From: MED-G116 sp038147495
GTDB taxonomy: Bacteria > Pseudomonadota > Alphaproteobacteria > Puniceispirillales > Puniceispirillaceae
Assembly: GCA_038147495.1 (NCBI GenBank)
Contig: JAYQTT010000016.1
Coordinates: forward strand, 62,001-126,000
Length of the DNA stretch: 64,000 nt
Direction of reading: 5' to 3'
Below, one piece after another: positions 33,706 to 42,123 of this stretch. Numbering within the stretch: the first letter of the stretch is position 1; every line of letters starts with the position of its first letter. The notes beneath the pieces are model-generated. The model searched no databases. It was not told the origin of the DNA and was given only the letters and a program-made list of their open reading frames with translations. Both the position numbers and the translations under genes were made by a program.

Positions 33706-34950
33706 CTATATCGCAAACCGGGTTGGCCGGAATGGTGTGGCATCGAAAGGCGCCGGCTGATTGTCAATCATCGCGGTAATCGACAGCGCCGACCCCGGTG
33801 CCATCGACAGGCCAAGATGCTGATGGCCGAAATTGAACCACAGGCCCGGATGACGCGGGGCCGGCCCGATCATCGGCAAGGAGTCAACCAATGTGGGACG
33901 CCGTCCCATCCATGGTTCATCCTCGATCACCTCTTTCATGTCATGGGCCTCACGCGCACTGGCCACGGAACCGATGATTTGCGCGGGGTTTTTCGGGGCA
34001 TCCCTCTCGGCGATTTCCACGCCGGAAGTAATGCGCACCCCTTGCAGCGTTGGCACAATGGCAAAGCCACCATCCATGTCGCAGATGGCCCGGCCAAGCT
34101 GTGGCCCATCACCGGGTTTCAAATGAAGATGGTAGCCGCGCTCCCAGGCAAGCGGAATGCGATAACCAAGCCAACCGGCAACTTCCGAAGACCACGGGCC
34201 AGCAGCGATAATCACATGATCTGCCCCCTTGGCGCTGCCATCGACTGTGACCTTCCATCCAGCCGCGTCTCGTTCCAATGCGCTGACATCACCCATCATG
34301 ACCGTGCCGCCCGCCGCCTCGAACAAGCCGACATAGGCATCTGTCAAATTCGCCGGGCTGGAAACGCCGCAGGTGTCATCCATCACCACCGCCTTGGCAT
34401 AGACCGGCTTTAGTCCCGGTTCCATCTGCCTGATCTGCTCGCGGTCATAGATCGTATAATTGACGCCCATTTCATCAAGCAGCGCAAGTTCAGCGCTGTA
34501 TTTGGCAAAGCTTGCCTCGGAACGGAATGCCTTTACCCATGCCGCATGCCGCAGCAAATGCCCGACACCCGCTTCGGCAATCCATGCTTTATGCTGGGCC
34601 AGCGAGCTTAGTTGCAGGTCGCGCAACGCTCTGCCGGCAGCTCTTGCATGACGGGGTGTGCAATAGGACAAAAACTTGATGAACCAACCCAAATTCTTCA
34701 GCACGAAGGACAGCGAATAGCGAAGCCCCAGCGAGCGGCCAGCCAACAATCGTGGCAATGCCCGAAGCATCGACGGGTTATTTAAAACCATCACCGAAGA
34801 CTCAGACAACACACCGGCATTGCCGTAGGAGGTCTCGCGTCCGGGGGCCTTGCGATCGATTAAGGTAACTGAATGTCCGGCCCTTTGTAATGACAGGGCA
34901 TTACAGACACCCACAATACCACCGCCAACGACAATGATCGATTTGCCCAT
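33706..34950 (-). CDS. D-amino-acid dehydrogenase-like FAD oxidoreductase (DadA family)
   Basis: A 414-residue flavoprotein from the ATG at 34948-34950 (GTG and TTG codons just upstream are alternatives). The FAD loop is IIVVGGGIVGVCNALSLQRAG with acidic TLIDRKAPG. The segments GRETSYGNAGVL, VVMDDTCGVSSPANLTDAY and the C-terminal LWFNFGHQHLGLSMAPGSA match DadA-type dehydrogenases of D-amino acids or related imino acids such as hydroxyproline isomers. It forms a unit with the following FAD oxidoreductase. The leader upstream contains a strong terminator-like hairpin about 225 bases from the start. Precise substrate unknown. Confidence 0.82.
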   Translation of the reverse strand: MGKSIIVVGGGIVGVCNALSLQRAGHSVTLIDRKAPGRETSYGNAGVLSESSVMVLNNPSMLRALPRLLAGRSLGLRYSLSFVLKNLGWFIKFLSYCTPRHARAAGRALRDLQLSSLAQHKAWIAEAGVGHLLRHAAWVKAFRSEASFAKYSAELALLDEMGVNYTIYDREQIRQMEPGLKPVYAKAVVMDDTCGVSSPANLTDAYVGLFEAAGGTVMMGDVSALERDAAGWKVTVDGSAKGADHVIIAAGPWSSEVAGWLGYRIPLAWERGYHLHLKPGDGPQLGRAICDMDGGFAIVPTLQGVRITSGVEIAERDAPKNPAQIIGSVASAREAHDMKEVIEDEPWMGRRPTLVDSLPMIGPAPRHPGLWFNFGHQHLGLSMAPGSALSITAMIDNQPAPFDATPFRPTRFAI

Positions 34951-35448
34951 CTCCACCAAGCCTCATGATTTTCATTAATCCCGTCACCGTCACACACCGA
35001 TTGTGGTAACGCCGCCAAAGCTGTTGCCAATGTGCAGACATTCCGGGGGTGGGGCAAGTCCGAAAGCAGACAAAGCCAAAATTCATGAGTGAATGTGTGC
35101 TTTCGCGCCTCGGCAAAACGAAACAAGCCAGCTAGATGATGGCCGCAATCAGAGACAAGGTAGAACACAGGCAACAAAAAAGAGGCGCTTTCGCGCCTCT
35201 TTAGTGAACCCTGACTGAAGGATTAAGTCAGGCTTTGTGTGGGTGCCATCACACAAACTCATTTCGAACCACCGGCAAGCCGGCTTCAAATTCCAACAAC
35301 ATCGTAACCCTTGCCATTTTGTTGATAAAGCGGCCATGAATGAAAAGAATTTTCCCAAAATGGGAAAAATCCAGCCAAAAAAGAAAGCAGGGCTGATGGT
35401 CAGCCCGCGGATGTGATCTGCATTGAGAGAGGGCGTTGCGCCGGGCAA
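34951..35448 (-). other. Structured noncoding region between LysR gene and DadA-like gene
   Basis: About 500 bases without a credible gene. Reading the minus strand, it carries an A/T-rich inverted repeat (35350-35357 with 35361-35368), a CCGGC/GCCGG mini-stem near 35271-35282, a 7-base stem at 35210-35216/35226-35232, and then a strong terminator (35176-35200). This could be the 3' end of the lysR transcript, a small RNA, or a leader with attenuator for the DadA-like operon. The first 225 bases before dadA show nothing notable. Confidence 0.5.
35176..35200 (-). terminator. Strong intrinsic terminator, minus strand
   Basis: An 8-base GC-rich perfect stem (35181-35188 with 35193-35200, loop TTTC) is followed on the minus strand by a run of T residues (A at 35176-35181 on the plus strand). 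It is 250 bases beyond the lysR stop, unusually far for a simple lysR terminator. Confidence 0.8.
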
Positions 35449-36363
35449 TCAGGCGTGAATTTTATTCCAGACGGGGTCCTTGCCATATCTGGCCGCCATG
35501 AAATCTACAAAGGCTCTGGTCCGTTTTGGAAGAATTGTCGTTTTTGGATACACCGCAAAAACATCAAGCCCGGTCCAGTCATAGTCAGCCAGCACTGGCC
35601 GCAGCAACCCATTGTTGATCGCATCGTAATGCAGGAAGTTGGGAAGACACCCCACACCAAGCCCCGCAATCGCCGCCTCACGCAAAACATCACCGTTTGA
35701 TGCCGTCAGCCGGGATGTCATCCGGATCACCCCACTTTTTCCCTCGGGGCTCGTATATGGCCAATCTGTCGGGGTGCGATCATTCGAATAGATCAGCGCG
35801 GGCAAAGCTGCCAAATCCTCCGGTTTGGTAATCTTCGGATAACGCTCGAGAAAGTCAGGCGCGGCGCATGGGGTCTTTTTGACCTCGGTGATTTTCTTGG
35901 CAATCAGGCTGGAGTCCGACAGAACGCCAATGCGAATTGCCAGATCAAAGCCCTCGGCAACCAGATCCACACGCTTGTCGGATAGATCCATCTCGATACG
36001 CACTTCAGGATGCGCATGCATGAATTGGGCAATCGCACTCGACATGTGGGTGACGCCGAAAGATAGCGGTGTGCTGATCCGAAGCACACCATTAAGCGCA
36101 CCGCCCGAGTTAAGCACCTCCTGCTGCGCCGCCTCAAGCTCATCCAACACCGCCTTGCAACGATCATAAAACCCTTGCCCGACTTCATTCAGATACATGC
36201 GGCGCGTTGTCCGCTGGATAAGCGGTGCGCCAAGTCGCAACTCAAGATCTTTGAGACGGCGGCTCACTGCTGAAACCGCGATTCCGAGCCGCTCGGCAGC
36301 CTGTGTCAAGCTGCCGGTTTCAACCACCATTACAAAGGCGCGAATTTCTTCAATCTGGCTCAT
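35449..36363 (-). CDS. LysR-family transcriptional regulator
   Basis: A 304-residue LysR protein of standard length. The N-terminal winged helix shows TGSLTQAAERLGIAVSAVSR and RLKDLELRLGAPLIQRTTRR; the effector domain includes VLRISTPLSFGV and GLGVGCLPNFL. It belongs by look to the group that includes many AaeR/DmlR-like regulators. It is divergent from the azoreductase gene with about 185 bases between starts, so that gene is the most likely target. No strong ribosome site precedes the ATG at 36361-36363. The inducer is not predictable. Confidence 0.92.
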   Translation of the reverse strand: MSQIEEIRAFVMVVETGSLTQAAERLGIAVSAVSRRLKDLELRLGAPLIQRTTRRMYLNEVGQGFYDRCKAVLDELEAAQQEVLNSGGALNGVLRISTPLSFGVTHMSSAIAQFMHAHPEVRIEMDLSDKRVDLVAEGFDLAIRIGVLSDSSLIAKKITEVKKTPCAAPDFLERYPKITKPEDLAALPALIYSNDRTPTDWPYTSPEGKSGVIRMTSRLTASNGDVLREAAIAGLGVGCLPNFLHYDAINNGLLRPVLADYDWTGLDVFAVYPKTTILPKRTRAFVDFMAARYGKDPVWNKIHA

Positions 36364-36459
36364 TATGTCGCAGTGTATATCATTGTTGATTAATTTAGAA
36401 TTATATTTTGTTGATAAAGAGGCTTTTTAATCACATGGGCAATAATTAGGTTTTAATCA

Positions 36460-36490
36460 AGCCATGGGGGTCCTCCCCCCTCCCATGGCT
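36460..36490. repeat. Hairpin in the lysR-azoR intergenic region
   Basis: A perfect 9-base inverted repeat (36460-36468 with 36482-36490) encloses a C-rich loop and is followed on the plus strand by TTTTCC. It could be a regulator site, a remnant terminator, or structure in the azoR leader. Confidence 0.45.
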
Positions 36491-36548
36491 TTTCCACCCC
36501 CTCCAGATTGCTCAGGTGAACGGCTCAGAAAGAGATGAGGCGCAGCTT

Positions 36549-37190
36549 ATGAGTAGACCAACAAAGAATATTCTTCGGATCGACGCAAGCATGCGTAAGT
36601 CCAAATCGGTAAGTCGGCGATTGGCGGACGATCTGATTATATCGCTTGGTGGCCAGACCCAGGATGTCGAAGTGGTCAATCGTGACCTGACCTGTGGTAT
36701 CGGTCTTGTAAACGATGCTTGGATTAACAGCGACCGCACCCCTGAGGAAAGACGCACACAGGAGCAGCGTGTTCTGCTGGCGCAATCGGATGCTCTTGTT
36801 GATGAACTGCTCGCAGCCGATGACATCGTCATTGCCGTGCCGATTTATAATTTCAGCGTGCCTGCCGCATTCAAAGCGTGGATAGACCTTGTTTGCCGCA
36901 CCGGCATCACCTTTGTTTATGAAAATGATGAGCCGCGTGGCCTTCTCAATGGCAAGCGCGCTTTTGTGGTGATCACCTCGGGCGGCACAGTCGCCGGAAG
37001 TGAGATTGATTACAGCTCCGGTTACATCAAACATATTCTTGGCTTCATCGGGATCACCGACATTACCGTGATTGATGCGACAGGCCTCTCGAAGGATCGC
37101 AAAAAGATCATCGCCGATGCCAGCAAGAGGATCTCCAAACTTGGTGATGCTGCCAACAACGGCCAGCGTAACCTGTCTGCCGCTGAATAG
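36549..37190 (+). CDS. azoR: FMN-dependent NADH-azoreductase / quinone reductase (AzoR-like)
   Basis: A 213-residue flavodoxin-like protein; the start at 36549 (MSRPTKNILRIDAS) follows GAGGC. The FMN phosphate loop is DASMRKSKSVSRRL, the second FMN contact is AVPIYNFSVPAAFKAWID, and ITSGGTVAGSEID lies later, all standard for AzoR. The enzyme reduces quinones or azo dyes by two-electron transfer with NADH and is often induced by electrophile stress. The divergent LysR gene is the presumed regulator. Physiological substrate probably quinones; not shown by sequence. Confidence 0.9.
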   Translation: MSRPTKNILRIDASMRKSKSVSRRLADDLIISLGGQTQDVEVVNRDLTCGIGLVNDAWINSDRTPEERRTQEQRVLLAQSDALVDELLAADDIVIAVPIYNFSVPAAFKAWIDLVCRTGITFVYENDEPRGLLNGKRAFVVITSGGTVAGSEIDYSSGYIKHILGFIGITDITVIDATGLSKDRKKIIADASKRISKLGDAANNGQRNLSAAE

Positions 37191-37231
37191 AGGTTCCACC
37201 TTCATCCCTGCGCCAGCTTGTCTCGGTCAAG

Positions 37232-37944
37232 ATGGGAGGCTATCCTCCGGACATGCAGGACATAAATCTGGAATCCTCATGGCAACACCGTCTTTCAGAC
37301 CAACTGATGTCGCCATCCATGCAGGGACTGAAAGATTTTCTGCAGGATCAGAAGGCCAGGGGCAACCGCATCTATCCGGCTGAAGACAAAATCTTCAACG
37401 CTTTTGCTTTAACCCCATTTTCAGCTGTCAAAGTCGTCATTCTTGGCCAAGACCCCTATCACGGAGCAGGGCAAGCACATGGGCTAAGCTTTTCGGTTGA
37501 GGCCGACACCCAATCCCACCATCCTTGCGCAATATTTTCAAAGAACTGCAGACCGATATCGGCATGCCAACGCCCCAACATGGCAATCTTGAAGCCTGGG
37601 CACGCCAAGGGGTTTTGTTATTGAATCATTGTCTTACCGTTGAGGACGGCAAGGCCGGCTCACACCAGAATAAAGGCTGGGAGCCTTTTACCGATGCGGT
37701 CATGACATCGCTCAATGCCGAGCGGAAAAATATCGTATTCATCCTGTGGGGACGCAAGGCTCAGGAAAAAGGGCGCTGGATTGACCCGACCCGACATCTG
37801 GTGATTGCCAGTGCCCATCCATCTCCCTTATCGGCGCATAATGGGTTTTTTGGCTCAAAACCCTTTTCCCGCACCAACGCCTATTTGACACAGCATGGTG
37901 TGCCACCTGTTGACTGGCATCTCGACGCTGAAACCACCGCCTGA
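37232..37944 (+). pseudogene. ung: Uracil-DNA glycosylase Ung, interrupted by a single-base frameshift
   Basis: Family 1 UDG, removing uracil from DNA. The first frame carries the catalytic water-activating motif VVILGQDPYHGAGQAHGLSF and then derails after VEADT. The second frame resumes with PPSLRNIFKELQTDIG and carries LLLNHCLTVEDG, the LWGRKAQEKG stretch and the HPSPLSAH leucine-loop motif to 37944. Adding one C to the CCC at 37509-37511 restores a continuous protein of about 230 residues from the ATG at 37253 (237 from 37232), matching the usual length. All catalytic motifs are intact, so a homopolymer sequencing error is a serious possibility. The start is uncertain. Confidence 0.88.
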
Positions 37945-38029
37945 TATCTTTTTTGGCATCGCACCAGCCCATTTGCGGGCCACAAAATAGCAGATGCTTT
38001 TTCACAAATGCTTGCCTATTGTGGTGGCC

Positions 38030-38908
38030 ATGGGCCATTCCGTAGCACGTCCTGATAACCCTTCGCTTGGTATCTTGTTGATGATCCTCACCACAATGAT
38101 TTTTGCGGTGCAGGACGGCATATCGCGATATCTTGCCGAGAATTACAATGTCCTGACCATTGTGATGATCCGCTATTGGGCCTTTGCCCTGTTTGTGATC
38201 GCGCTCAGCCATTATCGGGGCGGCGTCCGGTCAGTTGCCAAAACAAGCCGCCCATTACTGCAATTTGGGCGCGGCATGCTTCTGGTGCTTCAGATTTGCC
38301 TTGCGGTATGGGCATTCACGCTTGTTGGCCTTGTCAATTTTCAAGCCGTTTTTGCCAGCTACCCGCTGACCGTCACAGCGATTTCAGCCCTCTTTCTTGG
38401 CGAGAAAGTTGGCTGGCGCAGATGGGCGGCCATTCTTGTCGGGATGATCGGGGTGATCATCGCGCTTCGGCCCGGTGCCGGCATGTTCAGCCCGGTGATG
38501 CTGGTGCCACTGGCTTGTACGATCTGCTTTGCGGTCTACAGCGTGCTGACGCGATATGTCGGGCGCGATGACGCCCCACAAACCAGCTTTTTCTGGACCG
38601 GCATTGGCGGCGCGGTAGGCATTACCTTCATCGGCCCATTTTTCTGGTTGCCGCCAGCGGGCCTTGATTGGTACTGGATGGCACTGCTCTGCATGACCGG
38701 CATGGCCGGACATTTTACCTTGATCAAAGCTTATCAAGTCACCGAAGCATCAACCGTCCAGCCATTTGCCTATTTCCAGCTGGTCTTTGCATCTGCCGTT
38801 GGTATCTGGGCCTTTGGCGATCTTGTCGATGTCTACATTATCACCGGCGGCACGATAATTGTTGGCGCAGGCCTGTTCACATTCTGGCGGGAACGGCAGC
38901 TTCGCTAG
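38030..38908 (+). CDS. EamA/DMT-superfamily transporter
   Basis: A 292-residue membrane protein with ten hydrophobic segments in two EamA repeats. The start at 38030 (MGHSVARPDNPSLG) fits related proteins; an ATG 12 codons upstream is possible. Landmarks are TTMIFAVQDGISRYLAE early, VKTSR-like loops, ALFLGEKVGWRRWAAIL ending the first repeat and FGDLVDVYIITGGTIIV ending the second. The family exports metabolites, amino acids or drugs; the cargo is unknown. The stop overlaps that of the convergent DUF4864 gene by four bases. Confidence 0.85.
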   Translation: MGHSVARPDNPSLGILLMILTTMIFAVQDGISRYLAENYNVLTIVMIRYWAFALFVIALSHYRGGVRSVAKTSRPLLQFGRGMLLVLQICLAVWAFTLVGLVNFQAVFASYPLTVTAISALFLGEKVGWRRWAAILVGMIGVIIALRPGAGMFSPVMLVPLACTICFAVYSVLTRYVGRDDAPQTSFFWTGIGGAVGITFIGPFFWLPPAGLDWYWMALLCMTGMAGHFTLIKAYQVTEASTVQPFAYFQLVFASAVGIWAFGDLVDVYIITGGTIIVGAGLFTFWRERQLR

Positions 38909-39378
38909 CTGCCTTGTCCGGCCAGACGCGGTGCAGATACAATTGTCGTCATCCAGCAATCTACAAATTCGCCATCTGCGACCTTTTCCACGCCCCATTG
39001 AAACAGCAGAATCTGCCCTTTATCCGTTTCCAGCAAAACATCATACCGCGCCATCGTTGCGTTTTCGGCAACCGCGGTAATTTCATGACGGCGGTGATTC
39101 AACATCGACCCATATGCCGGACTCTTGATCATCATCGCAAATCGCGGCAACGGTCCGGTAACTGAACGATTGCGCGGATGGGCAAAGCTCCACGTCTGGG
39201 CAATGCCAAAATCGGGTGACGGATTATCATTATATTGCAGGGCCTTGAGCTGTATCGCGACAACTTCAATCGGTGCAATCGAGGGGTCCGGCCGCACCAG
39301 ATCGGCAGCCGCTGGCAATGACATAAGGCAGGTGACAAGCACCAAAAGGAACCGGCGAACAAAACCTACAAGAAACAT
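38905..39378 (-). CDS. DUF4864 domain secreted protein
   Basis: A 157-residue protein with a cleavable signal peptide (hydrophobic core FLLVLVTCLMSLPAAA, cleavage near AAA-D). The rest fits the DUF4864 family: an early LKALQYNDNPSPDFGIAQTW, central RFAMMIKSPAYGSML and a closing ILLFQWGVEKVADG. The fold is expected to be a small NTF2-like or cystatin-like domain in the periplasm; no biochemical role is established to my knowledge. ATG at 39378 is chosen for spacing from AAGGA; a GTG two codons earlier also exists. Confidence 0.7.
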   Translation of the reverse strand: MFLVGFVRRFLLVLVTCLMSLPAAADLVRPDPSIAPIEVVAIQLKALQYNDNPSPDFGIAQTWSFAHPRNRSVTGPLPRFAMMIKSPAYGSMLNHRRHEITAVAENATMARYDVLLETDKGQILLFQWGVEKVADGEFVDCWMTTIVSAPRLAGQGS

Positions 39379-39492
39379 CTTCACATTCCTTCATCTCTTG
39401 TCCCCCTTCTATTTGTACTTGTTTACATGGGGTGCTCTTCCCAAATCTGCAACATCTAACGCAATCAGCCAAGCAACAGTGACGAGATCAAA

Positions 39493-40227
39493 ATGAATAT
39501 ATTAATTCAAGGGGCCGGACGCGGCATTGGCCTTGCGCTGGCCCACCGCGCGGTTGCGGCTGGTGCAACGCAGCTCTTCTTGACAGCGCGCCAACCAGAG
39601 ACCAGCCCCGGGTTTTCCGATCTTCCACCGGGAGCAAATATTCATTGGATCCCACTGGACAATCTGCAACCGGACAGCATTGAGAAGGCTGGTGCCCAAC
39701 TGTGCCAGCAGATCGACAGACTTGATCGGGTCATTACCTGTGCAGGCGTCCTGAAAGATGACAGCATCAAACCGGAAAAGCGTATCGCCGATATTGATGC
39801 AACAGCGCTTCTACAAGCGTTTCAGGTCAATGCCACCGGACCTGTGCTTCTGGCAAAGGCGGTTTGGCCGTTATTGCGCGGCGAGCATAGGCTGCATTTT
39901 GCCAGCCTTTCGGCGCGTGTCGGCTCGATCACCGACAACAGGCTGGGCGGCTGGTATGCCTATCGGGCAAGCAAGGCGGCACAAAATCAATTGATGCGGA
40001 CACTCGCCATAGAACTGGCGCGTCATAATCCAAAGGCGTGTGTCGCAAGCCTGCATCCGGGCACGGTTGATACCGATCTTTCAAAACCCTTTCAGGGCAA
40101 TCTTGGCAACAAGCCGCTGTTCACCACGGCGCATTGCGCAGCACAATTATGGCAGGTGCTCGATCAGCTTGATGAGAGGGATTCAGGCGGGTTTTTCGCC
40201 TATGACGGCAGCTCTATTCCTTTTTAG
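39493..40227 (+). CDS. Short-chain dehydrogenase, C-factor-like (cell-cell signalling family)
   Basis: A 244-residue SDR lacking a typical substrate signature. The cofactor loop is NILIQGAGRGIGLALAHRA, the NAG-like region is ITCAGVLKDD, and the catalytic region is HFASLSARVGS followed by YAYRASKAAQNQLM. The C-terminal HPGTVDTDLSKPFQGN segment marks the CsgA/C-factor-like SDR branch. Homologues of this branch occur next to photolyase and DUF-lipoprotein genes in light-response operons of other bacteria, as it does here. Its stop overlaps the convergent yciB stop by 14 bases. Confidence 0.82.
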   Translation: MNILIQGAGRGIGLALAHRAVAAGATQLFLTARQPETSPGFSDLPPGANIHWIPLDNLQPDSIEKAGAQLCQQIDRLDRVITCAGVLKDDSIKPEKRIADIDATALLQAFQVNATGPVLLAKAVWPLLRGEHRLHFASLSARVGSITDNRLGGWYAYRASKAAQNQLMRTLAIELARHNPKACVASLHPGTVDTDLSKPFQGNLGNKPLFTTAHCAAQLWQVLDQLDERDSGGFFAYDGSSIPF

Positions 40228-40780
40228 CAACCGCCATATCATCATCACCATTGATCCGCCCGCGTAACGTCAAGGGCAATTGCGCCAGCATGAACAGCAT
40301 GCTGGCAGGCGCCGCAAAAAAGGTCTTGAACATCACCCAACCGGCCTCATCAAGCAGTCGCCACGCAAATTCATTGGCAACCGCCAGAAACAGAAAGAAA
40401 CAGGCCCAGCGAAAGCTGAGGCGGAACCATGTGTCATCTGTCAGGCTGAACTGATCACCAAAAAAGACCCGCATCATCGCCTTGCCACGGAACAATCCGG
40501 CAAACAGCACAATGGCGAATGCACCATTGAACAGAGTGGGCTGTATTTTGATGAAGATCGCCGCCTCAAACAGCATTGCCGCAAGCGTAAACAACGCTGA
40601 AATAATCAGGGAGAACATGGGGAAAACGGCAAAGCGCCTTTCGCGAAAGCGGGCCACCAAAAGAACAAGAAGACTCAGGCAAACGGAAATGGCCGCCGCG
40701 ATCAGAAGACCAAGATAATGATAGCCGATGAAAAAACCGGCAAGCGGCAGAATTTCAAAAAAGAAAGCTCCAAGCCGCAT
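40214..40780 (-). CDS. yciB: YciB/IspZ-type inner membrane septation protein
   Basis: A 188-residue protein with five or six hydrophobic segments and the family features FEILPLAGFFIGYHYLG at the start, PTLFNGAFAIVLFAGLF and FFGDQFSLTDDTWFRLS in the middle, and ANEFAWRLLDEAGWVMFKTF later. YciB proteins influence envelope integrity and division; in Escherichia it interacts with envelope-synthesis proteins. It is convergent with the SDR and upstream, in the same direction, of no close partner (123 bases to the chalcone-isomerase-like gene). Confidence 0.88.
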   Translation of the reverse strand: MRLGAFFFEILPLAGFFIGYHYLGLLIAAAISVCLSLLVLLVARFRERRFAVFPMFSLIISALFTLAAMLFEAAIFIKIQPTLFNGAFAIVLFAGLFRGKAMMRVFFGDQFSLTDDTWFRLSFRWACFFLFLAVANEFAWRLLDEAGWVMFKTFFAAPASMLFMLAQLPLTLRGRINGDDDMAVAKKE

Positions 40781-40902
40781 TCATCTTCCCTTTCAATTTG
40801 TTGTCACGGCCTTTTCAGCCTGTCGCCAGCAACCTCAAACCACCCTGAATTGGCCTTGATGATAGCCGGAGGCTGGCCTGCGGGCGGCTATGCGCCAGTG
40901 GT

Positions 40903-41430
40903 TTATTTAAGGCCCAAAAGTTCCTTTTGGAACGCCTTGTTGCGGATATTGTCACCAAGCCACAAATCCTTGAACGCGACCGCAAAGCCCCGATCGACAA
41001 CCTTTTGCGGAGGGCTGTCATTGGTCGAAAAAACCACGGTTTGCGGATCGGGAAAGGCAATCAGGATACGGTCATGTTTTTCGACATCATCAAAATGGTC
41101 TTCCATGATCCCTGTCCATTTTTCAATCTCGGCCGCGCTTCCCATTTTGCGCCGCGTCATGGCCTTGACCGTCTGTTTGATGATGCTTTCCTTCTTCAAA
41201 CTGGTCAGATAATTCAGCTTTAGCGCAAGGGGCTTGTTTTTGTCATAGACACCGTTCTGCGTGTAGAGCGAAAGGTCATAGATCGACAGGACCAGCACCT
41301 TGAACCGTGCCTCTCCATATTTCTGGGCATCCGGGATCAGTTCTTGCAGAAGATCAGCGCGTGCGAATTGGACGCAACTCAACAGCATTAATGCGATGGC
41401 AACAAACATGCCCGGGGCATTTTTCAACAT
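40903..41430 (-). CDS. Chalcone-isomerase-like secreted protein
   Basis: A 175-residue protein with a signal peptide (cleavage near QFARA-D, residue 25). The body matches the bacterial chalcone-isomerase-like family: KYGEARFKVLVLSIYDLSLY, ALKLNYLTSLKKE and FSTNDSPPQKVVDRGF followed by FKDLWLGDNI. The bacterial members are usually fatty-acid-binding-like proteins rather than flavonoid enzymes. It follows the DUF3833 lipoprotein gene after 63 bases, in a set that continues upstream with two photolyases. Role unknown; a lipid-linked envelope function is a reasonable guess. Confidence 0.8.
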   Translation of the reverse strand: MLKNAPGMFVAIALMLLSCVQFARADLLQELIPDAQKYGEARFKVLVLSIYDLSLYTQNGVYDKNKPLALKLNYLTSLKKESIIKQTVKAMTRRKMGSAAEIEKWTGIMEDHFDDVEKHDRILIAFPDPQTVVFSTNDSPPQKVVDRGFAVAFKDLWLGDNIRNKAFQKELLGLK

Positions 41431-41493
41431 AACAGCAACCAGTCTTATGCCCGGACAAAACCAAAAAACCTGTCCGATATCTTTTGTTACTTA

Positions 41494-42123
41494 TCAGGAC
41501 CAATTTTCCAGATCAAGTGGCTGCAGCGCTTTCGCCGCGTCTCCACGTAAAAACACAATGGTCACCGCGCCGATTTCGATGCCAAATTTACTGACATAGG
41601 CACGATTGATTGCGACATCTTCATGCTGACGGTAAATCCAATCGTCAAAATGAACTTCGAGTTTCTGACCCGACATCGACAACACCACATCATATTGCCA
41701 GTTCATCGCATTGCCTGCGATGCCGCCCTCGGCAGTGCCGGTAATATCGGCGGCATTACCGGCATAGCGCATCAAACCATCCTCGCCTTTGCCGAGCTTG
41801 CGGATTACCCATGTGCGCTGGTCTTTCTCGCCATCGTCATAGAGAAAAAACTCCTCCAATGTCAGCTCATCGCCGTTGACCGTGCCATTCAGCGCCACGC
41901 GAAACTGGCGGCGCAGATTGCCAAAGCGATCCTCAAAAATGCCAAAGGCCACCGTTTCTCCGGCAAAAAAGCTCTCAAGCTCAAGCTTCGGTGTGCGATC
42001 CTGAAGCGCGGCAAGATCGGTGCGCGCGCATGACGACAGCCCGCCCAGCACGGCAAATCCGGCAACTAAAATAATAGCACCCTGTAACAGGCGGCGCAGA
42101 ACGGATGGACGTCTTCTGGTCAT
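41494..42123 (-). CDS. DUF3833-type lipoprotein
   Basis: A 209-residue protein with a lipobox: hydrophobic core IILVAGFAVLGG followed by LSSC, lipidated Cys32. The mature part resembles DUF3833: LELESFFAGETVAFGIFEDR, LTLEEFFLYDDGEKDQRTWV and the late DDWIYRQHEDVAINRAYVSK. It is expected in the envelope with a lipocalin-like barrel. The start overlaps the Fe-S photolyase stop by four bases, so the two are translationally coupled. DUF3833 genes recur beside photolyase, chalcone-isomerase-like and fatty-acid-modifying genes in light-regulated operons. Confidence 0.82.
   Translation of the reverse strand: MTRRRPSVLRRLLQGAIILVAGFAVLGGLSSCARTDLAALQDRTPKLELESFFAGETVAFGIFEDRFGNLRRQFRVALNGTVNGDELTLEEFFLYDDGEKDQRTWVIRKLGKGEDGLMRYAGNAADITGTAEGGIAGNAMNWQYDVVLSMSGQKLEVHFDDWIYRQHEDVAINRAYVSKFGIEIGAVTIVFLRGDAAKALQPLDLENWS

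Noticed and set aside
35176..35448. Glycine riboswitch or SRP RNA in the region before the DadA-like gene
   Set aside because: I could not find the conserved core of either RNA; only unassigned stems and a terminator are visible.
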